From Achatina immaculata (Eukaryota; Mollusca; Gastropoda; Stylommatophora; Achatinidae): 64,000 nt of DNA. The position numbers were made by a program, and so were the translations under genes. Within the stretch, counting starts at the first letter, position 1. Each line of letters opens with the position of its first letter. Positions 1 to 11,457 of this stretch are shown piece after piece. The DNA lies in the NCBI GenBank assembly GCA_009760885.1, contig CM019707.1:37708234-37772233 (forward strand), written 5' to 3'. The notes under the pieces were generated by a model that saw nothing but the letters and a program-made list of their open reading frames with translations, ran no database searches and was not told where the DNA came from.

Positions 1-673
1 AAACCATGCCAGGAGCTGACTGCAATAGTGACCACGACCCACTCTGTGGAAAAATTAGAATAAAGCTAAAGAAAGTATGCAGAAAAGTGAGAAACATCAA
101 ACTGAATACAGAACTACTTAAAAATGACCAAGAACTGCAAGAACAATACAAAGTTATTATAACAGATACAGTGCAACAGCAAAGAAAAACAGTATAGATG
201 AACAATGGGCGATGTTAAGAGATTCTATCCATCAAACTGTTAAGGAGATAATACCACCAAAAAAAGAAGACTCTAAAAATAAATGGATGACGGATGATAT
301 CTTAGGACTGATGGACAAGAGGAGGAGTAAAAAATAACCAAGAAAAATATAGCAAGATCAATAAAGAAATAAGATGCAAATGCAGAGAAGCAAAGGAAAT
401 GTGATTAAATAAACAGTGCAGACAAATAGAGGACTCCTATAATAAAGACAGCAAAAACATGCACAAACGAAATAGTGAACTCACAGGCAGAAAGACAAAA
501 TATACCACAGGATGCCTGAAACCGAAAGAAGGTAAAATGTTAACGGGAAAAGAAGACATTGTGGGCAGGCGGACAGAGTACATCTTTGAGCTATATGGAG
601 GAGAAAGACCAGAATTAACACCAGATACTGAAAAATGTGATGGATCACCAATACTTGAAGATGAAATTATAGA
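1..673 (+). pseudogene. LINE ORF2 remnant (endonuclease end and linker)
   Basis: Decayed non-LTR retrotransposon coding sequence. Frame 6-197 opens with the end of an APE-type endonuclease: a GADCNSDHDPL motif, the SDH signature that closes this domain. It then passes into the lysine-rich linker found between endonuclease and reverse transcriptase. Stops and frame changes occur near 197, 336 and 404, but homologous-looking sequence resumes in other frames up to the assembly gap (TEYIFELYGGERPE near 570-610). Both ends are missing, at the window edge and at the N-run. The family is not certain; family A or a relative is likely. Confidence 0.7.
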
Positions 674-773
674 NNNNNNNNNNNNNNNNNNNNNNNNNNN
701 NNNNNNNNNNNNNNNNNNNNNNNNNNNNNNNNNNNNNNNNNNNNNNNNNNNNNNNNNNNNNNNNNNNNNNNNN
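674..773. other. assembly gap (100 N)
   Basis: A run of exactly 100 N, the usual placeholder for a gap of unknown length. The LINE sequence on its left does not obviously continue on its right. Confidence 0.99.
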
Positions 774-1062
774 CTACTGCTTCCAATGATCTTTGTGCAG
801 ACCTGTCTTTTGTACATGGTTCACTTTCATATAGTAATATAGGCTCATTATAGTATTTTAGGATTATTTTCTAACATGCATTGATAAAGAACTTACTATT
901 GAATATTCTCCCAGTTTTATGCCTTTTGATTGAGGCACCTAGGGGATATTGTGCCAGTGTCTATACTTTCCTAGATCTGATGGCAGATCAGATGATGATG
1001 TCTGTCTCTGACCACCTTTTCTTTTGAAGCTGAAGGACGGAGGTACCAATTCTTACACAATG
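774..1062. other. unassigned AT-rich sequence
   Basis: No coding motif, tandem repeat or recognisable mobile element is visible between the gap and the antisense LINE end that follows. Confidence 0.5.
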
Positions 1063-1076
1063 GTTACCTGATCAGC

Positions 1077-1273
1077 AGGAAGCCACCAACAACAGCTAAT
1101 GAAACAACATCAGAATGTCCCTTTCGAAACTTTGTCTCCCTAACAGCTCTCTTAAATACCTCTCTGTTGTAAGCAAGATGCCCTGCTGCTGATGCATCCA
1201 TTGCCAAATTATCAACAATGTCTTGTAGCCATCTTCTCTGTGGTCTTCCTCTTTTTTTTTTTTTACCATTATG
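1077..1273 (-). pseudogene. 3' end of family A LINE, antisense, first half
   Basis: On the minus strand this encodes the C-terminal tail of an endonuclease/RT polyprotein ([12 protein letters not shown], then [20 protein letters not shown]). The same tail occurs on the plus strand at 2000-2230, 40850-41030 and 44070-44220. A SINE splits it from its continuation at 1571-1760. Confidence 0.8.
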
Positions 1274-1285
1274 TACCCTTCTAAG

Positions 1286-1558
1286 GGGCCGGCTAGCGTA
1301 GTGGTTAGAGCACTCGTCTAGCAACCAAATGGTCGAGGGTTCGAATCCCCAGCTGAGCGGGATTTTTTTTCCGACCAATACGGCCCTGAGGTCGACCCAG
1401 CCTCGCAAAATGGGTACCAGAGAAAATCTGGGAAGTAAAGGCAGCGAGGAAAGGAACTGGTCACCCTACCTCATACGCTGATGACCCAGCATAATGAGGC
1501 CTCTAACGCTTCACCCCCTACGGCATTTGAAATGCTATGGGACTATCTTTACTACTTT
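1286..1558 (+). mobile_element. tRNA-headed SINE inserted in a LINE fragment
   Basis: The head carries pol III-like box A (TAGCGTAGTGG) and box B (GGTTCGAATCC) about 40 bases apart. A body of about 200 bp with the core GGGTACCAGAGAAAATCTGG follows. It is flanked by a perfect 12-bp target duplication, TACCCTTCTAAG, at 1274-1285 and 1559-1570. A second copy at 57081-57346 is nearly identical. The head is not a functional tRNA gene: the anticodon stem does not pair properly and transcription would read into the SINE body. Confidence 0.9.
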
Positions 1559-1570
1559 TACCCTTCTAAG

Positions 1571-1760
1571 ACTGTCTTCTCCAAACTCTCATGAAGTTTA
1601 CTATGTCGGAAATCTGTATTTAATCATCTTTATTAACCAACCTTCATCAATTTTAAATTCTTGTAGTAATTTTTGTAGTTCTGTCTACCCTTCACCACAG
1701 TTTCTTTAACTGTGTTAGCTTCTGGAGAGCGACAAATGTCCCTCTTTTAATTAATCTCCC
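1571..1760 (-). pseudogene. continuation of the SINE-split family A LINE
   Basis: Antisense continuation of the LINE tail at 1077-1273, interrupted by the SINE. It matches the segment just upstream of the GRP-KRRW motif in other family A copies, but is more diverged and has no open frame. Confidence 0.55.
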
Positions 1761-1794
1761 TCATTATATCTCCACTGAATTTTATCTACACACT

Positions 1795-2241
1795 AATAAT
1801 TAGGGCATACATCTTTCCCATCGCAACATATGCCTTTGAGACCTGGACACTTAACAAAACAGCTGAGAAACACATAAATGCCTTTGAATGTAAATGCTAC
1901 AGAAGAGTTCTTCTAATATCATGGATACAAAAAAAGAATAAATATATCCGTACTACAAGAACTTAATATTGAAGAAGGCTGGCTAGTAAAGAGGATTAAA
2001 GAGAGAAAACTTAAGTATTTTGGACACATTAAACGTCATGATAATCTAGAGAAAACCGTCTTGGAATGGTACATAATGGGAAAAAGAAAGAGGAAGACCA
2101 AGGCGAAGATGGCTGCAGGACATCGTTGATAATCTGCGAATGGATGCATCAGCAGCTGGCCATCTTGCTCACAACCGAGAGGCCTACAGGAAAGCTGTTA
2201 GGGAGGCAAAGTTCCGCAAGGGACATGCAAGTGAATGAATG
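1795..2241 (+). pseudogene. 3' end of family A LINE, sense
   Basis: Encodes [17 protein letters not shown], the RT-distal domain, then KRLKYFGH-type and [16 protein letters not shown] blocks with frameshifts, ending in ...KFRKGHAS. It closes with a GAATGAATGAAT tetranucleotide tail. Family A copies here share this protein end but differ in tail repeat. Confidence 0.8.
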
Positions 2242-2428
2242 AATAATTAGCGTGTGCTCGTTAATTGATAAATCAGTTCCTATGTACTTCACTGGAATAC
2301 AGTCTGTTTTTTTGGTTTATTCTAAACTCCCGAGTGTCGACATTAACTCTACTTACCGATATTAGCAGGTCTTCTCTGGGGAGGCGGTTTTTACAGCAGG
2401 AAGACATCTTGCTCAAGATTTCTGCCAT
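2242..2428. other. unassigned sequence before the tandem duplication
   Basis: No feature recognised. It ends where the 1.49-kb duplicated unit begins (the sequence TGCCTGACTTTG). Confidence 0.4.
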
Positions 2429-3922
2429 GCCTGACTTTGTCAGGTTTGGACTTGCACAGTAACAAGAAGCACTATTTGCGTAGTTAGTTCACGTTTCCTT
2501 CCTCTTACATCTCCGAACTTCACGCTTGTTCCTACCTAAAGGATGTGGCTCAAAGCTGCTCTAAGCTAAGCCGGTGTTTCCTAAGTTCCAGTGTAAAAAC
2601 GTGCAGCACGACCACTTGTCGCTTGAGGTTATGAGAGCAGACGTCTACAAAGGTGTACTCATTTATTCTATAAATAGCACAGAAACAGTCAGCTAGACTG
2701 GTATAGTAACAGTGGTTCTCAATATCTGGTCACGTCTCAAATTAGGGTCGCGTGGGGGTTGAAGAAGGGTTGCGAGAAGACACTTTCATAAATACTGCAT
2801 TATTACGAGATGACATTTTTATATTACGGTGATTAGTAACAAATTTACGTCACGTTAAAAACACTGACACTGTATTAGCTATGAAGTTGTTGTTGTAGTG
2901 TTGTTGTTGTTGTTGTTGTTGTTGTTTTGGTTGTTAAATCTAAGTATTTTAAAACTTATTTCTCATGAGTCATGTGATCACCTAACATTCTTCTGATCTA
3001 GGGGGTCGCAGGTCTCCTATCACTGTTGGCGCAGGGTTGCACTCACAAAATGTTTAGAACCACTGCTGTAAAATTATTATATCATTTTAATGCACAGCGA
3101 AGGGTTTTATAAGCTGAGCAATAATTTATCAGATCCGGGGGGGGGGGGGAATCCAGTCAGTACATTGCTCCAGGGCCCCGATGGCGGCCCAGAGCGTTTC
3201 AATGGAGAGAGGGCGGGGGCCGTAGTGAATGAAAACAGAATGGCTAATCAGTAAATCAGTAAGGCGGAAGGAGGGTGGGGGATTTTCCACCGTCTTATAA
3301 ATTTACCCCACCCCACCCCTCCCGAGACACCCTCTACCTTACTTTTCTTAGTTATGGATTCCATGCTGTTATATCTTTCATGAAAGAAGCATGAAGGGTC
3401 GAGATGATAAGATTGAAGGCCCACATCAGCGGGTTCAACTCCTGCTTCCGTCATCCTTCAGTTTACTGGCACAAGCTGTAAAATACTTGAAAACCGCTGG
3501 GTATATCCGCAGTGTTTACAGTATTTTATCAACGAACCAGTCAAAAGTAGAAACAAGAAAACTTCTCAAGACCGTGTTCATTGTAGAAAACATGAAAGTG
3601 CACATGATGTTACAAATAGGGTCTCTGAGACAGTTTGTAGGCCAACGCAAAACTATTACTTAGTCTCCCCTCCCCCTTCCACACCCCCACCCCACCCCCA
3701 GCCAAGTTACCCTTTTGATTAGCCATTCTACCTTCATTCGTTATGAGCCAGCTCTTGAATCATCATCTTCATCATTGTCAGGTGCCATATCGGTGGGCCT
3801 TGACGCTCATCATTCTCCATAGATCTCGATTCTTGATATTTTCCATCAGCTTAGGTTTATGACTTTTTATTTTGCCATCGCGTTAGACTGTCCATGATTT
3901 TTTTTTCTCTTGGTCTTCCCCT
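2429..3922. repeat. 1.49-kb tandem duplication, copy 1
   Basis: Directly followed by a nearly identical second copy. It contains a (TTG)n tract near 2884-2933, a poly-G run near 3139, and at its right end a degraded antisense LINE tail (ATCATC...TCAGGTGCC... near 3760-3920). Small open frames inside it occur twice only because of the duplication and show no known domain. Confidence 0.93.
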
Positions 3923-5406
3923 GCCTGACTTTGTCAGGTTTGGACTTGCACAGTAACAAGAAGCACTATTTGCGTAGTTAGTTCACGTTTCCTTCCTCTT
4001 ACATCTCCGAACTTCACGCTTGTTCCTACCTAAAGGATGTGGCTCAAAGCTGCTCTAAGCTAAGCCGGTGTTTCCTAAGTTCCAGTGTAAAAACGTGCAG
4101 CACGACCACTTGTCGCTTGAGGTTATGAGAGCAGACGTCTACAAAGGTGTACTCATTTATTCTATAAATAGCACAGAAACAGTCAGCTAGACTGGTATAG
4201 TAACAGTGGTTCTCAATATCTGGTCACGTCTCAAATTAGGGTCGCGTGGGGGTTGAAGAAGGGTTGCGAGAAGACACTTTCATAAATACTGCATTATTAC
4301 GAGATGACATTTTATATTACGGTGATTAGTAACAAATTTACGTCACGTTAAAAACACTGACACTGTATTAGCTATGAAGTTGTTGTTGTAGTGTTGTTGT
4401 TGTTGTTGTTGTTGTTGTTTTGGTTGTTAAATCTAAGTATTTTAAAACTTATTTCTCATGAGTCATGTGATCACCTAACATTCTTCTGATCTAGGGGGTC
4501 GCAGGTCTCCTATCACTGTTGGCGCAGGGTTGCACTCACAAAATGTTTAGAACCACTGCTGTAAAATTATTATATCATTTTAATGCACAGCGAAGGGTTT
4601 TATAAGCTGAGCAATAATTTATCAGATCCGGGGGGGGGGGGGAATCCAGTCAGTACATTGCTCCAGGGCCCCGATGGCGGCCCAGAGCGTTTCAATGGAG
4701 AGAGGGCGGGGGCCGTAGTGAATGAAAACAGAATGGCTAATCAGTAAATCAGTAAGGCGGAAGGAGGGTGGGGGATTTTCCACCGTCTTATAAATTTACC
4801 CCACCCCACCCCTCCCGAGACACCCTCTACCTTACTTTTCTTAGTTATGGATTCCATGCTGTTATATCTTTCATGAAAGAAGCATGAAGGGTCGAGATGA
4901 TAAGATTGAAGGCCCACATCAGCGGGTTCAACTCCTGCTTCCGTCATCCTTCAGTTTACTGGCACAAGCTGTAAAATACTTGAAAACTGCTGGGTATATC
5001 CGCAGTGTTTACAGTATTTTATCAACGAACCAGTCAAAAGTAGAAACAAGAAAACTTCTCAAGACCGTGTTCATTGTAGAAAACATGAAAGTGCACATGA
5101 TGTTACAAATAGGGTCTCTGAGACAGTTTGTAGGCCAACGCAAAACTATTACTTAGTCTCCCCTCCCCCTTCCACACCCCCACCCCCACCCCCAGCCAAG
5201 TTACCCTTTTGATTAGCCATTCTACCTTCATTCGTTATGAGCCAGCTCTTGAATCATCATCTTCATCATTATCAGGTGCCTTGACGCTCATCATTCTCCA
5301 TAGATCTCGATTCTTGATATTTTCCATCAGCTTAGGTTTATGACTTTTTATTTTGCCATCGCGTTAGACTGTCCATGATTTTTTTTTCTCTTGGTCTTCC
5401 CCTGCC
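3923..5406. repeat. 1.49-kb tandem duplication, copy 2
   Basis: Differs from copy 1 by a few changes: one T lost in a T-run near 4310, a CCG to CTG change near 4987, one extra C near 5185, and a deletion of about 16 bp near 5275. Such high identity implies a recent event or a misassembly of overlapping haplotypes. The junction lies at TCTTCCCCTGCCT. Confidence 0.93.
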
Positions 5407-5531
5407 TCTCTTCTCGTTTATCTTGCCCGCTGATTTGATGTTTTCAGTCTCTTAATATCCAATGCAAACGCTCGAGAACAACTTGCCAGAAGTGATAAAC
5501 TGAACAGTGACGTTAGACGGAATTAAGAAAA

Positions 5532-5797
5532 GGCAGAAGTCTTGTTGGCGACTGATAGTGTGCGAACTGGACACGACGATTAAAGTCAGAAGTCTTGTTG
5601 GCGACTGATAGTGTGCGAACTGGACACGACGAATAAAGTCAGAAGTCTTGTTGGCGACTGATAGTGTGCGAACTGGACACGACGAATAAAGTCAGAAGTC
5701 TTGTTGGCGACTGATAGTGTGCGAACTGGACACGACGAATAAAGTCAGAAGTCTTGTTGGCGACTGATAGTGTGCGAACTGGATACGACGATTAAAG
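5532..5797. repeat. 53-bp minisatellite, 5 copies
   Basis: Five head-to-tail units containing AGTCTTGTTGGCGACTGATA and a CTGGACACGACGA segment. Internal copies are almost identical. Confidence 0.95.
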
Positions 5798-6270
5798 AAA
5801 CGGACTAACAATCAAACAAGTACAGGTAGAAAGTGTCACAGGCAAGTGGTTAGACATTCGACAACACTAACCTGGCAGGTTATGACTCGAGAACCAATCG
5901 GGGCGTATATAGAAACCAGTGGACATCTAGGGGCGGAGCAGAAATACCTAGAGAAATAAAACCTACCAAGTCAGACTGTTGCACGATACCTTGTTCTGGA
6001 GAATAATAATATTTTGTTTTCTTTTTTAAAAGGGAGGTGCAGGAGTGGGAAGTGTGCAGAGAGATATGCACAGCGACTCTGGAACATGACTAAAACTCTT
6101 GACACCAAAGTACTCTGAGACGAAGATAACCAGATACTCAGCGACGAAGATACTTCAACATTAAGATACTCGACACTCACATAAGTAGACTGAGACCAAG
6201 AGAGACGTGCAGACAGAACCATTCTAGAGAAGATCAGACAAGACGCAACAATCCAGGGAACTTTCATACC
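5798..6270. other. unassigned; probable upstream part of a decayed LINE
   Basis: No clear coding motif. The recognisable LINE RT sequence starts just to the right, so part of this may be its eroded 5' portion. Confidence 0.35.
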
Positions 6271-6461
6271 TTGTAGGGGGAACAGAAAGTTGCTTGCTTA
6301 CGCAGACGACACATCTTCTTCCCACCAACAGACAGATTAACAACCCACATCTTAGACTCCCTCACAGAGTTTGGTAAAGGTAGCGGAGCCAACTCAGCAT
6401 ACAGAAATCAGTCTTCGTAGGCATAAGTAAATGGCGGGATAAAAAAATATTTTCCTTTTCG

Positions 6462-6776
6462 TCTCCCACACACAGACAACATTAAACTGCACGGCATCAC
6501 ATTCACATCACACAGAGACAACATCAAACTGCACAGCATCACATTCCCATCACACAGAGACAACATTAAACTGTACGGCATCACATTCCCATCACACACA
6601 GACAACATTAAACTGTACGGCATCACATTCCCATCACACAGAGACAACATTAAACTGTACGGCATCACATTCCCATCACACACAGACAACATTAAACTGT
6701 ACGGCATCACATTCCCATCACACAGAGACAACATTAAACTGCACGGCATCACATTCCCATCACACAGAGACAACAT
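6462..6776 (+). repeat. 42-bp minisatellite inside LINE coding sequence
   Basis: About 7.5 units of 42 bp, each encoding a 14-residue block of the type DNIKLYGITFPSHT in the LINE frame. The units follow the RT thumb region and lead straight into DNIQFKTLIQ, the normal continuation. The length keeps the frame. Confidence 0.92.
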
Positions 6777-6833
6777 TCAATTTAAAACCCTCATACAGGA
6801 CAAACTACGCGGAGGAATTGTCTTATAAGATAT

Positions 6834-7145
6834 CATCATCATCATCATGTGCCGTGCCGACTGGCGTTGGCTATTATGCTTCTCCAGAGTACACGATCCT
6901 TCATGCAGGCCATCAGTTCAGTTGGTGATCTCCTCTCACACCATCCCGTCAGACTGTGCAGTATCATTTCTCTTGGTCTTCCTCTTGATCTTCTCTCCAT
7001 CTATTTTTCCTGTTGTTATAATATTTTCAATGCCCCCTCTTCTCATTGCATGTCCTATGAAAGTACATTGTCTCTCTCTTATCTTTTTGACAAGGTTTTT
7101 TGTCTCTCCAGCTCTTCTCCTACATTCTTCATTAGTTATTTTTTT
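6834..7145 (-). mobile_element. 5'-truncated family B LINE nested in the L1/Tx1-like LINE
   Basis: Antisense LINE end. It starts on the plus strand with (ATC)n followed by the complement of the conserved 3' coding end ([15 protein letters not shown], then a basic tail). An 11-bp duplication TTATAAGATAT at 6823-6833 and 7146-7156 flanks it. Confidence 0.88.
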
Positions 7146-7910
7146 TTATAAGATATACAAACAAAAATACAAGCAATCAGAATTAGCCACGTAGGTCACA
7201 TTATCAAACACCCAAACCAGCACCCACTAGCTCACTACTACATGGGACTTAGACTATCAAACTTAGTCCCACCAAACAATTTGCAAGCACACTACTTTAA
7301 CACACTACCACCCTTCTACAAAAACTGCACGCAAGCAACCCAAGGACATGAAACACTCATTCATTGCAAGACAAACAACATATACAAACATTTGGTCAGA
7401 AATCAAGCACCGTCATTACACCTTAGGATTAAGAGAGGAAACAGATACCCCATACTAGACTACGCTGACACATTAAAAAATCTCCATCTCAGGAACATCA
7501 CACCAAAAGCCAGAGAAATCAGTCAGACTCATATACAATGACACCCACGATACACAGACTAACACACAGAAATATGATACGATGTTGCCTGTGCAGGAGA
7601 AACACACAAGAAACAGAAGAACACATTTTTTACGAATGCAGAACAGTTGCAAACATCGTAAAAACAACACAGAACAGCATAGAAACACACACGGCACAAC
7701 AAGCAGACATCTACAAAGCCATAATGTCGAATACAATCCCTAAAACTCAGGCGGACACACACAGCAAGTTACTGGTCCTGCTTGCAGAGTTCAGGTACTT
7801 GGCGTGGACGTACAGAAACAGGGCTCATTTTTTTATTTCTGCAAGTTTAGTCCTGACACCTTCTTAGGTCTGTTTCAGCAGAGTACAAGCAAAACAATGG
7901 ACTGGCATAG

Positions 7911-7916
7911 CTAGAA

Positions 7917-7959
<43 letters not shown>

Positions 7960-7966
7960 AGAGAGA
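7911..7966. repeat. (GA)n microsatellite
   Basis: Near-pure GA dinucleotide run. The 7967-8151 stretch after it contains no recognised feature. Confidence 0.95.
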
Positions 7967-8151
7967 TGAGAGGGGAGGAAACAGTGTTAAAATATCAAGA
8001 TTTTAATGTACATTCCTGGAGAGAAAGAGTAGACAGTGTAAGTAAATGTACATCTTCGAAGAGAAAGGATATATATATACTTACCGGGCATTGAAGGTAC
8101 AATGATCAATAAGGGCCTTCCAGGTTAGATTTTAATTTAAAAAAACTCCAC

Positions 8152-9604
8152 CACCGTGAGCTGGTACATCTATCTAGCGGGCAGCCTTGTGGTGTGAGGT
8201 GGTACATCTATCTAGCAGGCAGCCTTGTGGTGGTGAGCTGATACATCTATCTAGCAGACAGCCTTGTGGTGGTGAGCTGATACATCTATCTAGCAGACAG
8301 CCTTGTGGTGTGAGGTGGTACATCTATCTAGCAGACAGCCTTGTGGTGTGAGGTGGTACATCTATCTAGCAGACAGCCTTGTGGTGTGAGGTGGTACATC
8401 TATCTAGCAGGCATCCTTGTGGTGTGAGGTGGTACATCTATCTACCAGGCACCCTTGTGATGTGAGATGGTACATCTATCTAGCGGTCACCCTTGTGATG
8501 TGAGGTGGTACATCTATCTAGAATTCAGCCTTGTGGTGCGAAGTGGTACATCTATCTAGCAGACAGCCTTGTGGTGTGAGGTGGTACATCTATCTAGCAG
8601 GCAGCCTTGTGGTGTGAGGTGATACATCTATCTAGCAGGCAGCCTTGTGATGTGAGCTGGTACATCTATCTAGCGGTCACCCTTGTGATGTGAGGTGGTA
8701 CATCTATCTAGAATTCAGCCTTGTGGTGCGAAGTGGTACATCTATCTAGCAGACAGCCTTGTGGTGTGAGGTGGTACATCTATCTAGCAGGCAGCCTTGT
8801 GGTGTGAGGTGGTACATCTATCTAGCAGGCAGCCTTGTGGTGTGAGGTGGTACATCTATATAGCAAACAGCCTTGTGGTGTGAGGTGGTACATCTATCTA
8901 GCAGGCAGCCTTGTGGTGTGAGGTGGTACATCTATCTAGCAGACAGCCTTGTAGTGTGAGATGGTACAACTTTCTAGCGGGCACCCTTGTGGTGTGAGGT
9001 GGTACATCTATCTAAAAGGCACCCTTGTGGTGCGAAGTGGTACATCTATCTAGCAGACAGCCTTGTGGTGTGAGGTGGTACATCTATCTAGCAGACAGCC
9101 TTGTGGTGTGAGGTGGTACATCTATCTAGCAGGCAGCCTTGTAGTGTGAGGTGGTACATCTGTCTAGCAGACAGCCTTGTGGTATGAGGTGATACATCTA
9201 TCTAGCAGGCAGTCTTGTGGTGTGAGGTGATACATCTATCTAGCAGGCAGCCTTGTGGTGTGAGGTGATACATCTATCTAGCAGGCAGCCTTGTGGTGTG
9301 AGGTGGTACAACTATCTAGAAGGCAGCCTTGTGGTGTGAGGTGGTACATCTATCTAGCAGGCAGCCTTGTGGTGTGAGGTAGTACATCTATCTAGCAGGC
9401 ACCCTTGTGGTATGAGGCGGTACATCTATCTAGCTGGCAGCCTTGTGGTATGAGGCGGTACATCTATCTAGCAGGCACCCTTGTGGTATGAGGTGGTACA
9501 TCTATCTAGCAGGCACCCTTGTGGTATGAGGCGGTACATCTATCTAGCAGACAGCCTTGTGGTATGAGGTGGTACATCTATCTAGCAGGCACCCTTGTGG
9601 TGTA
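8152..9604. repeat. 38-bp minisatellite, array 1 (about 38 copies)
   Basis: Head-to-tail units built on GGTACATCTATCTAGCAGGC and CCTTGTGGTGTGAG, with point variants such as AGACAG/GGCAGC/GGCACC. It is not open in any frame. The same unit forms a second array at 11458-11907, with the same flank on its right. Confidence 0.97.
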
Positions 9605-10334
9605 TTAAAAAAAACAGACGGAGATATAGAAGCAGATAGTCATGCTGATGTGATGAAACTACGTGCTAGTTTGATACAGGTTCTTAGGAGAGCTAGTAAA
9701 TAGATGTCGATACAGTGAGTAGAAAACTGAAAGATCTGAACTTATATTTCATTGACAATTCATGAAAGATACCAACTGTTGAACGAGGTCCAGGTAGACC
9801 AGACTAATCTGCCTATTAAGACTGAATTCGTTGGTGGCTCCTGAGAGAGAAGGAGATAAACTGTTCTATAAAGTTCGTGTAATTCATTTTCTTATGCCTA
9901 ATAAGATTCAAGGTTGTTGTAGTTTATGACTTTTAAAAGGAACTGGTGGAAATTATACGTCCAAGTTAGAGGAGACAACTGTGTAAATAAACCTGCGTAT
10001 TTTCATAACAGACAAACGGACGTTACCGTATTTGAAATTGTGTAAGAATTTATCTGTCTGTGCGATGGTATACTAGTTGTGTAAGACGTTTCCAATAGGG
10101 AGACTTTCTGTGTAACAATGTATAAAACAACAACTATAACATAACAGACTTTGTCCCGACATTTAGGAGGAGACGACTAGGTAAGTCCGTGGCAACAACG
10201 CCGAGTGCTGAATGCTGACGTCTTTGGCTAAAGATAAGTTATATGTAGATACCGTGACTAATTGTAGCAAAATACGACGTACACTAGAGACGTGGAAAAA
10301 CAAACGGACAAAATGACACATATGTTATCACAGT
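9605..10334. other. macrosatellite shared block 1 (copy 1)
   Basis: About 730 bp of non-repetitive sequence, repeated almost exactly at 11908-12640. It contains AATAAA near 9985, TATAAAAC near 10121 and a GTGGCAACAACGCC segment near 10190. Its place between a satellite and a gag-like frame suggests the 5' leader or terminal region of an LTR retroelement, but no paired TG...CA ends were found. Confidence 0.5.
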
Positions 10335-10828
10335 TAAATAAAACAATCAGTTACTTAAAGAGCAAAATAAAACAATCAGTTACTTAAAGAGCAAAATAAA
10401 ACAATCAGTTACTTAAAGAGCAAAATAAAACAATCAGTTACTTAAAGAGCAAAATAAAACAATCAGTTACTTAAAGAGCAAAATAAAACAATCAGTTACT
10501 TAAAGAGCAAAATAAAACAATCAGTTACTTAAAGAGCAAAATAAAACAATCAGTTACTTAAAGAGCAAAATAAAATAATCAGTTACTTAAAGAGCAAAAT
10601 AAAACAATCAGTTACTTAAAGAGCAAAATAAAACAATCAGTTACTTAAAGAGCAAAATAAAATAATCAGTTACTTAAAGAGCAAAATAAAACAATCAGTT
10701 ACTTAAAGAGCAAAATAAAACAATCAGTTACTTAAAGAGCAAAATAAAACAATCAGTTACTTAAAGAGCAAAATAAAACAATCAGTTACTTAAAGAGCAA
10801 AATAAAACAATCAGTTACTTAAAGAGCA
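10335..10828. repeat. 29-bp minisatellite, array 1 (about 17 copies)
   Basis: Units built on AAAATAAAACAATCAGTTAC plus TTAAAGAGC. 29 is not a multiple of three, so changes in copy number would shift any frame through it. It lies just upstream of the gag-like relic in both macro-units. Confidence 0.97.
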
Positions 10829-10858
10829 TCAGTAGCAGACCGGGCTGTATGACACGAC

Positions 10859-11272
10859 ATGGACATTTTTGACTGTCAGTCTTACAAATTGATGGGATGG
10901 ATTAAGAGCGTTGAAAAATAAGCTTACTTAGCCAGACTCAGCGACAGTGACACAAAACTGATGTCGTTCAGATCAAGTAGAGTCTCAGATAAACATTCAC
11001 AGAAAGCTCACCTCCCACCCGTCAGAGACATGGAAGGAATTAAATCAGGATTTAACACGACATTATAGGGACATTATACTGACACACAACATGCATTTGC
11101 TTTACTGAAACAACAACAACAACAACATGAAAATGTATGGGCTTACGCCAACAGATGCTTAGACTTAGTAGCAGATGCTTTTCCAGACATACACACAGAT
11201 GAAATAGCCATGAATCGACAGCTAATAGAGATTTTTGTACGAACTCAGCACCATTTACTCACCCTCTCACTC
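10859..11272 (+). pseudogene. retrotransposon gag-like relic (copy 1)
   Basis: A broken frame reads MDIFD-QSYK--GWIKSVEK, stop, AYLARLSDSDTKLMSFRSSR-VSD, then after disruption DTQHAFALLKQQQQ and AYANRCLDLVADAFPDIHTD. This order of blocks resembles the capsid region of LTR-retrotransposon Gag proteins: a hydrophobic WIKSVEKYA-like helix, an SR-VSD block, a HAFALL block and a YA-R helix. Stops and a missing middle make it non-functional. CA-rich simple sequence follows to 11457. Confidence 0.6.
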
Positions 11273-11457
11273 TAACACTCACACAGAAACGCTCATTCAT
11301 ACACACTCACTCACTCAAAAAACACATACTCATTCACTCAAAAACTAAAACTCTCACAGACTCACACTGTCACACTACCACACTCAGACACACACAGGAC
11401 AACACAGAAAAAACTCGAACAGGACACGTTATATAAGCTTATAACAAATGATATGTG

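Larger units (their letters stand above)
6271..7866 (+). pseudogene. L1/Tx1-like LINE, RT palm to C-terminal zinc-binding region
   Basis: KLLAYADDT gives the RT catalytic YADD box at 6299-6310. A frameshift later, LTTHILDSLTEFGKGSGA matches the RT thumb region typical of L1/Tx1-type elements. After an in-frame minisatellite (6462-6776) the frame reads DNIQFKTLIQDKLRGGIVL. It is then broken by a nested antisense LINE (6834-7145) and resumes with HYYMGLRLSNLVPPN. The C-terminal part has CCLCRRNTQETEEHIFYEC, a CxxC-H-C cluster like the zinc-binding domain found after many LINE RTs. There is a further frameshift near 7528. Non-functional. The clade call is an inference from motifs. Confidence 0.75.

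Noticed and set aside
1286..1360. Genuine tRNA gene
   Set aside because: Box A and box B are present but the anticodon stem does not pair, target duplications flank a longer body, and a second copy lies at 57081: it is a SINE head.
5532..5797. CRISPR-like regular repeat array (also considered for 8152, 24966, 53020 and 63119)
   Set aside because: Units are head-to-tail with no unique spacers and no cas-like genes nearby; the context is an animal genome.
9605..10334. Complete LTR in the macrosatellite unit
   Set aside because: AATAAA precedes TATAAA and no TG...CA pair with target duplication was found, so LTR borders cannot be supported.
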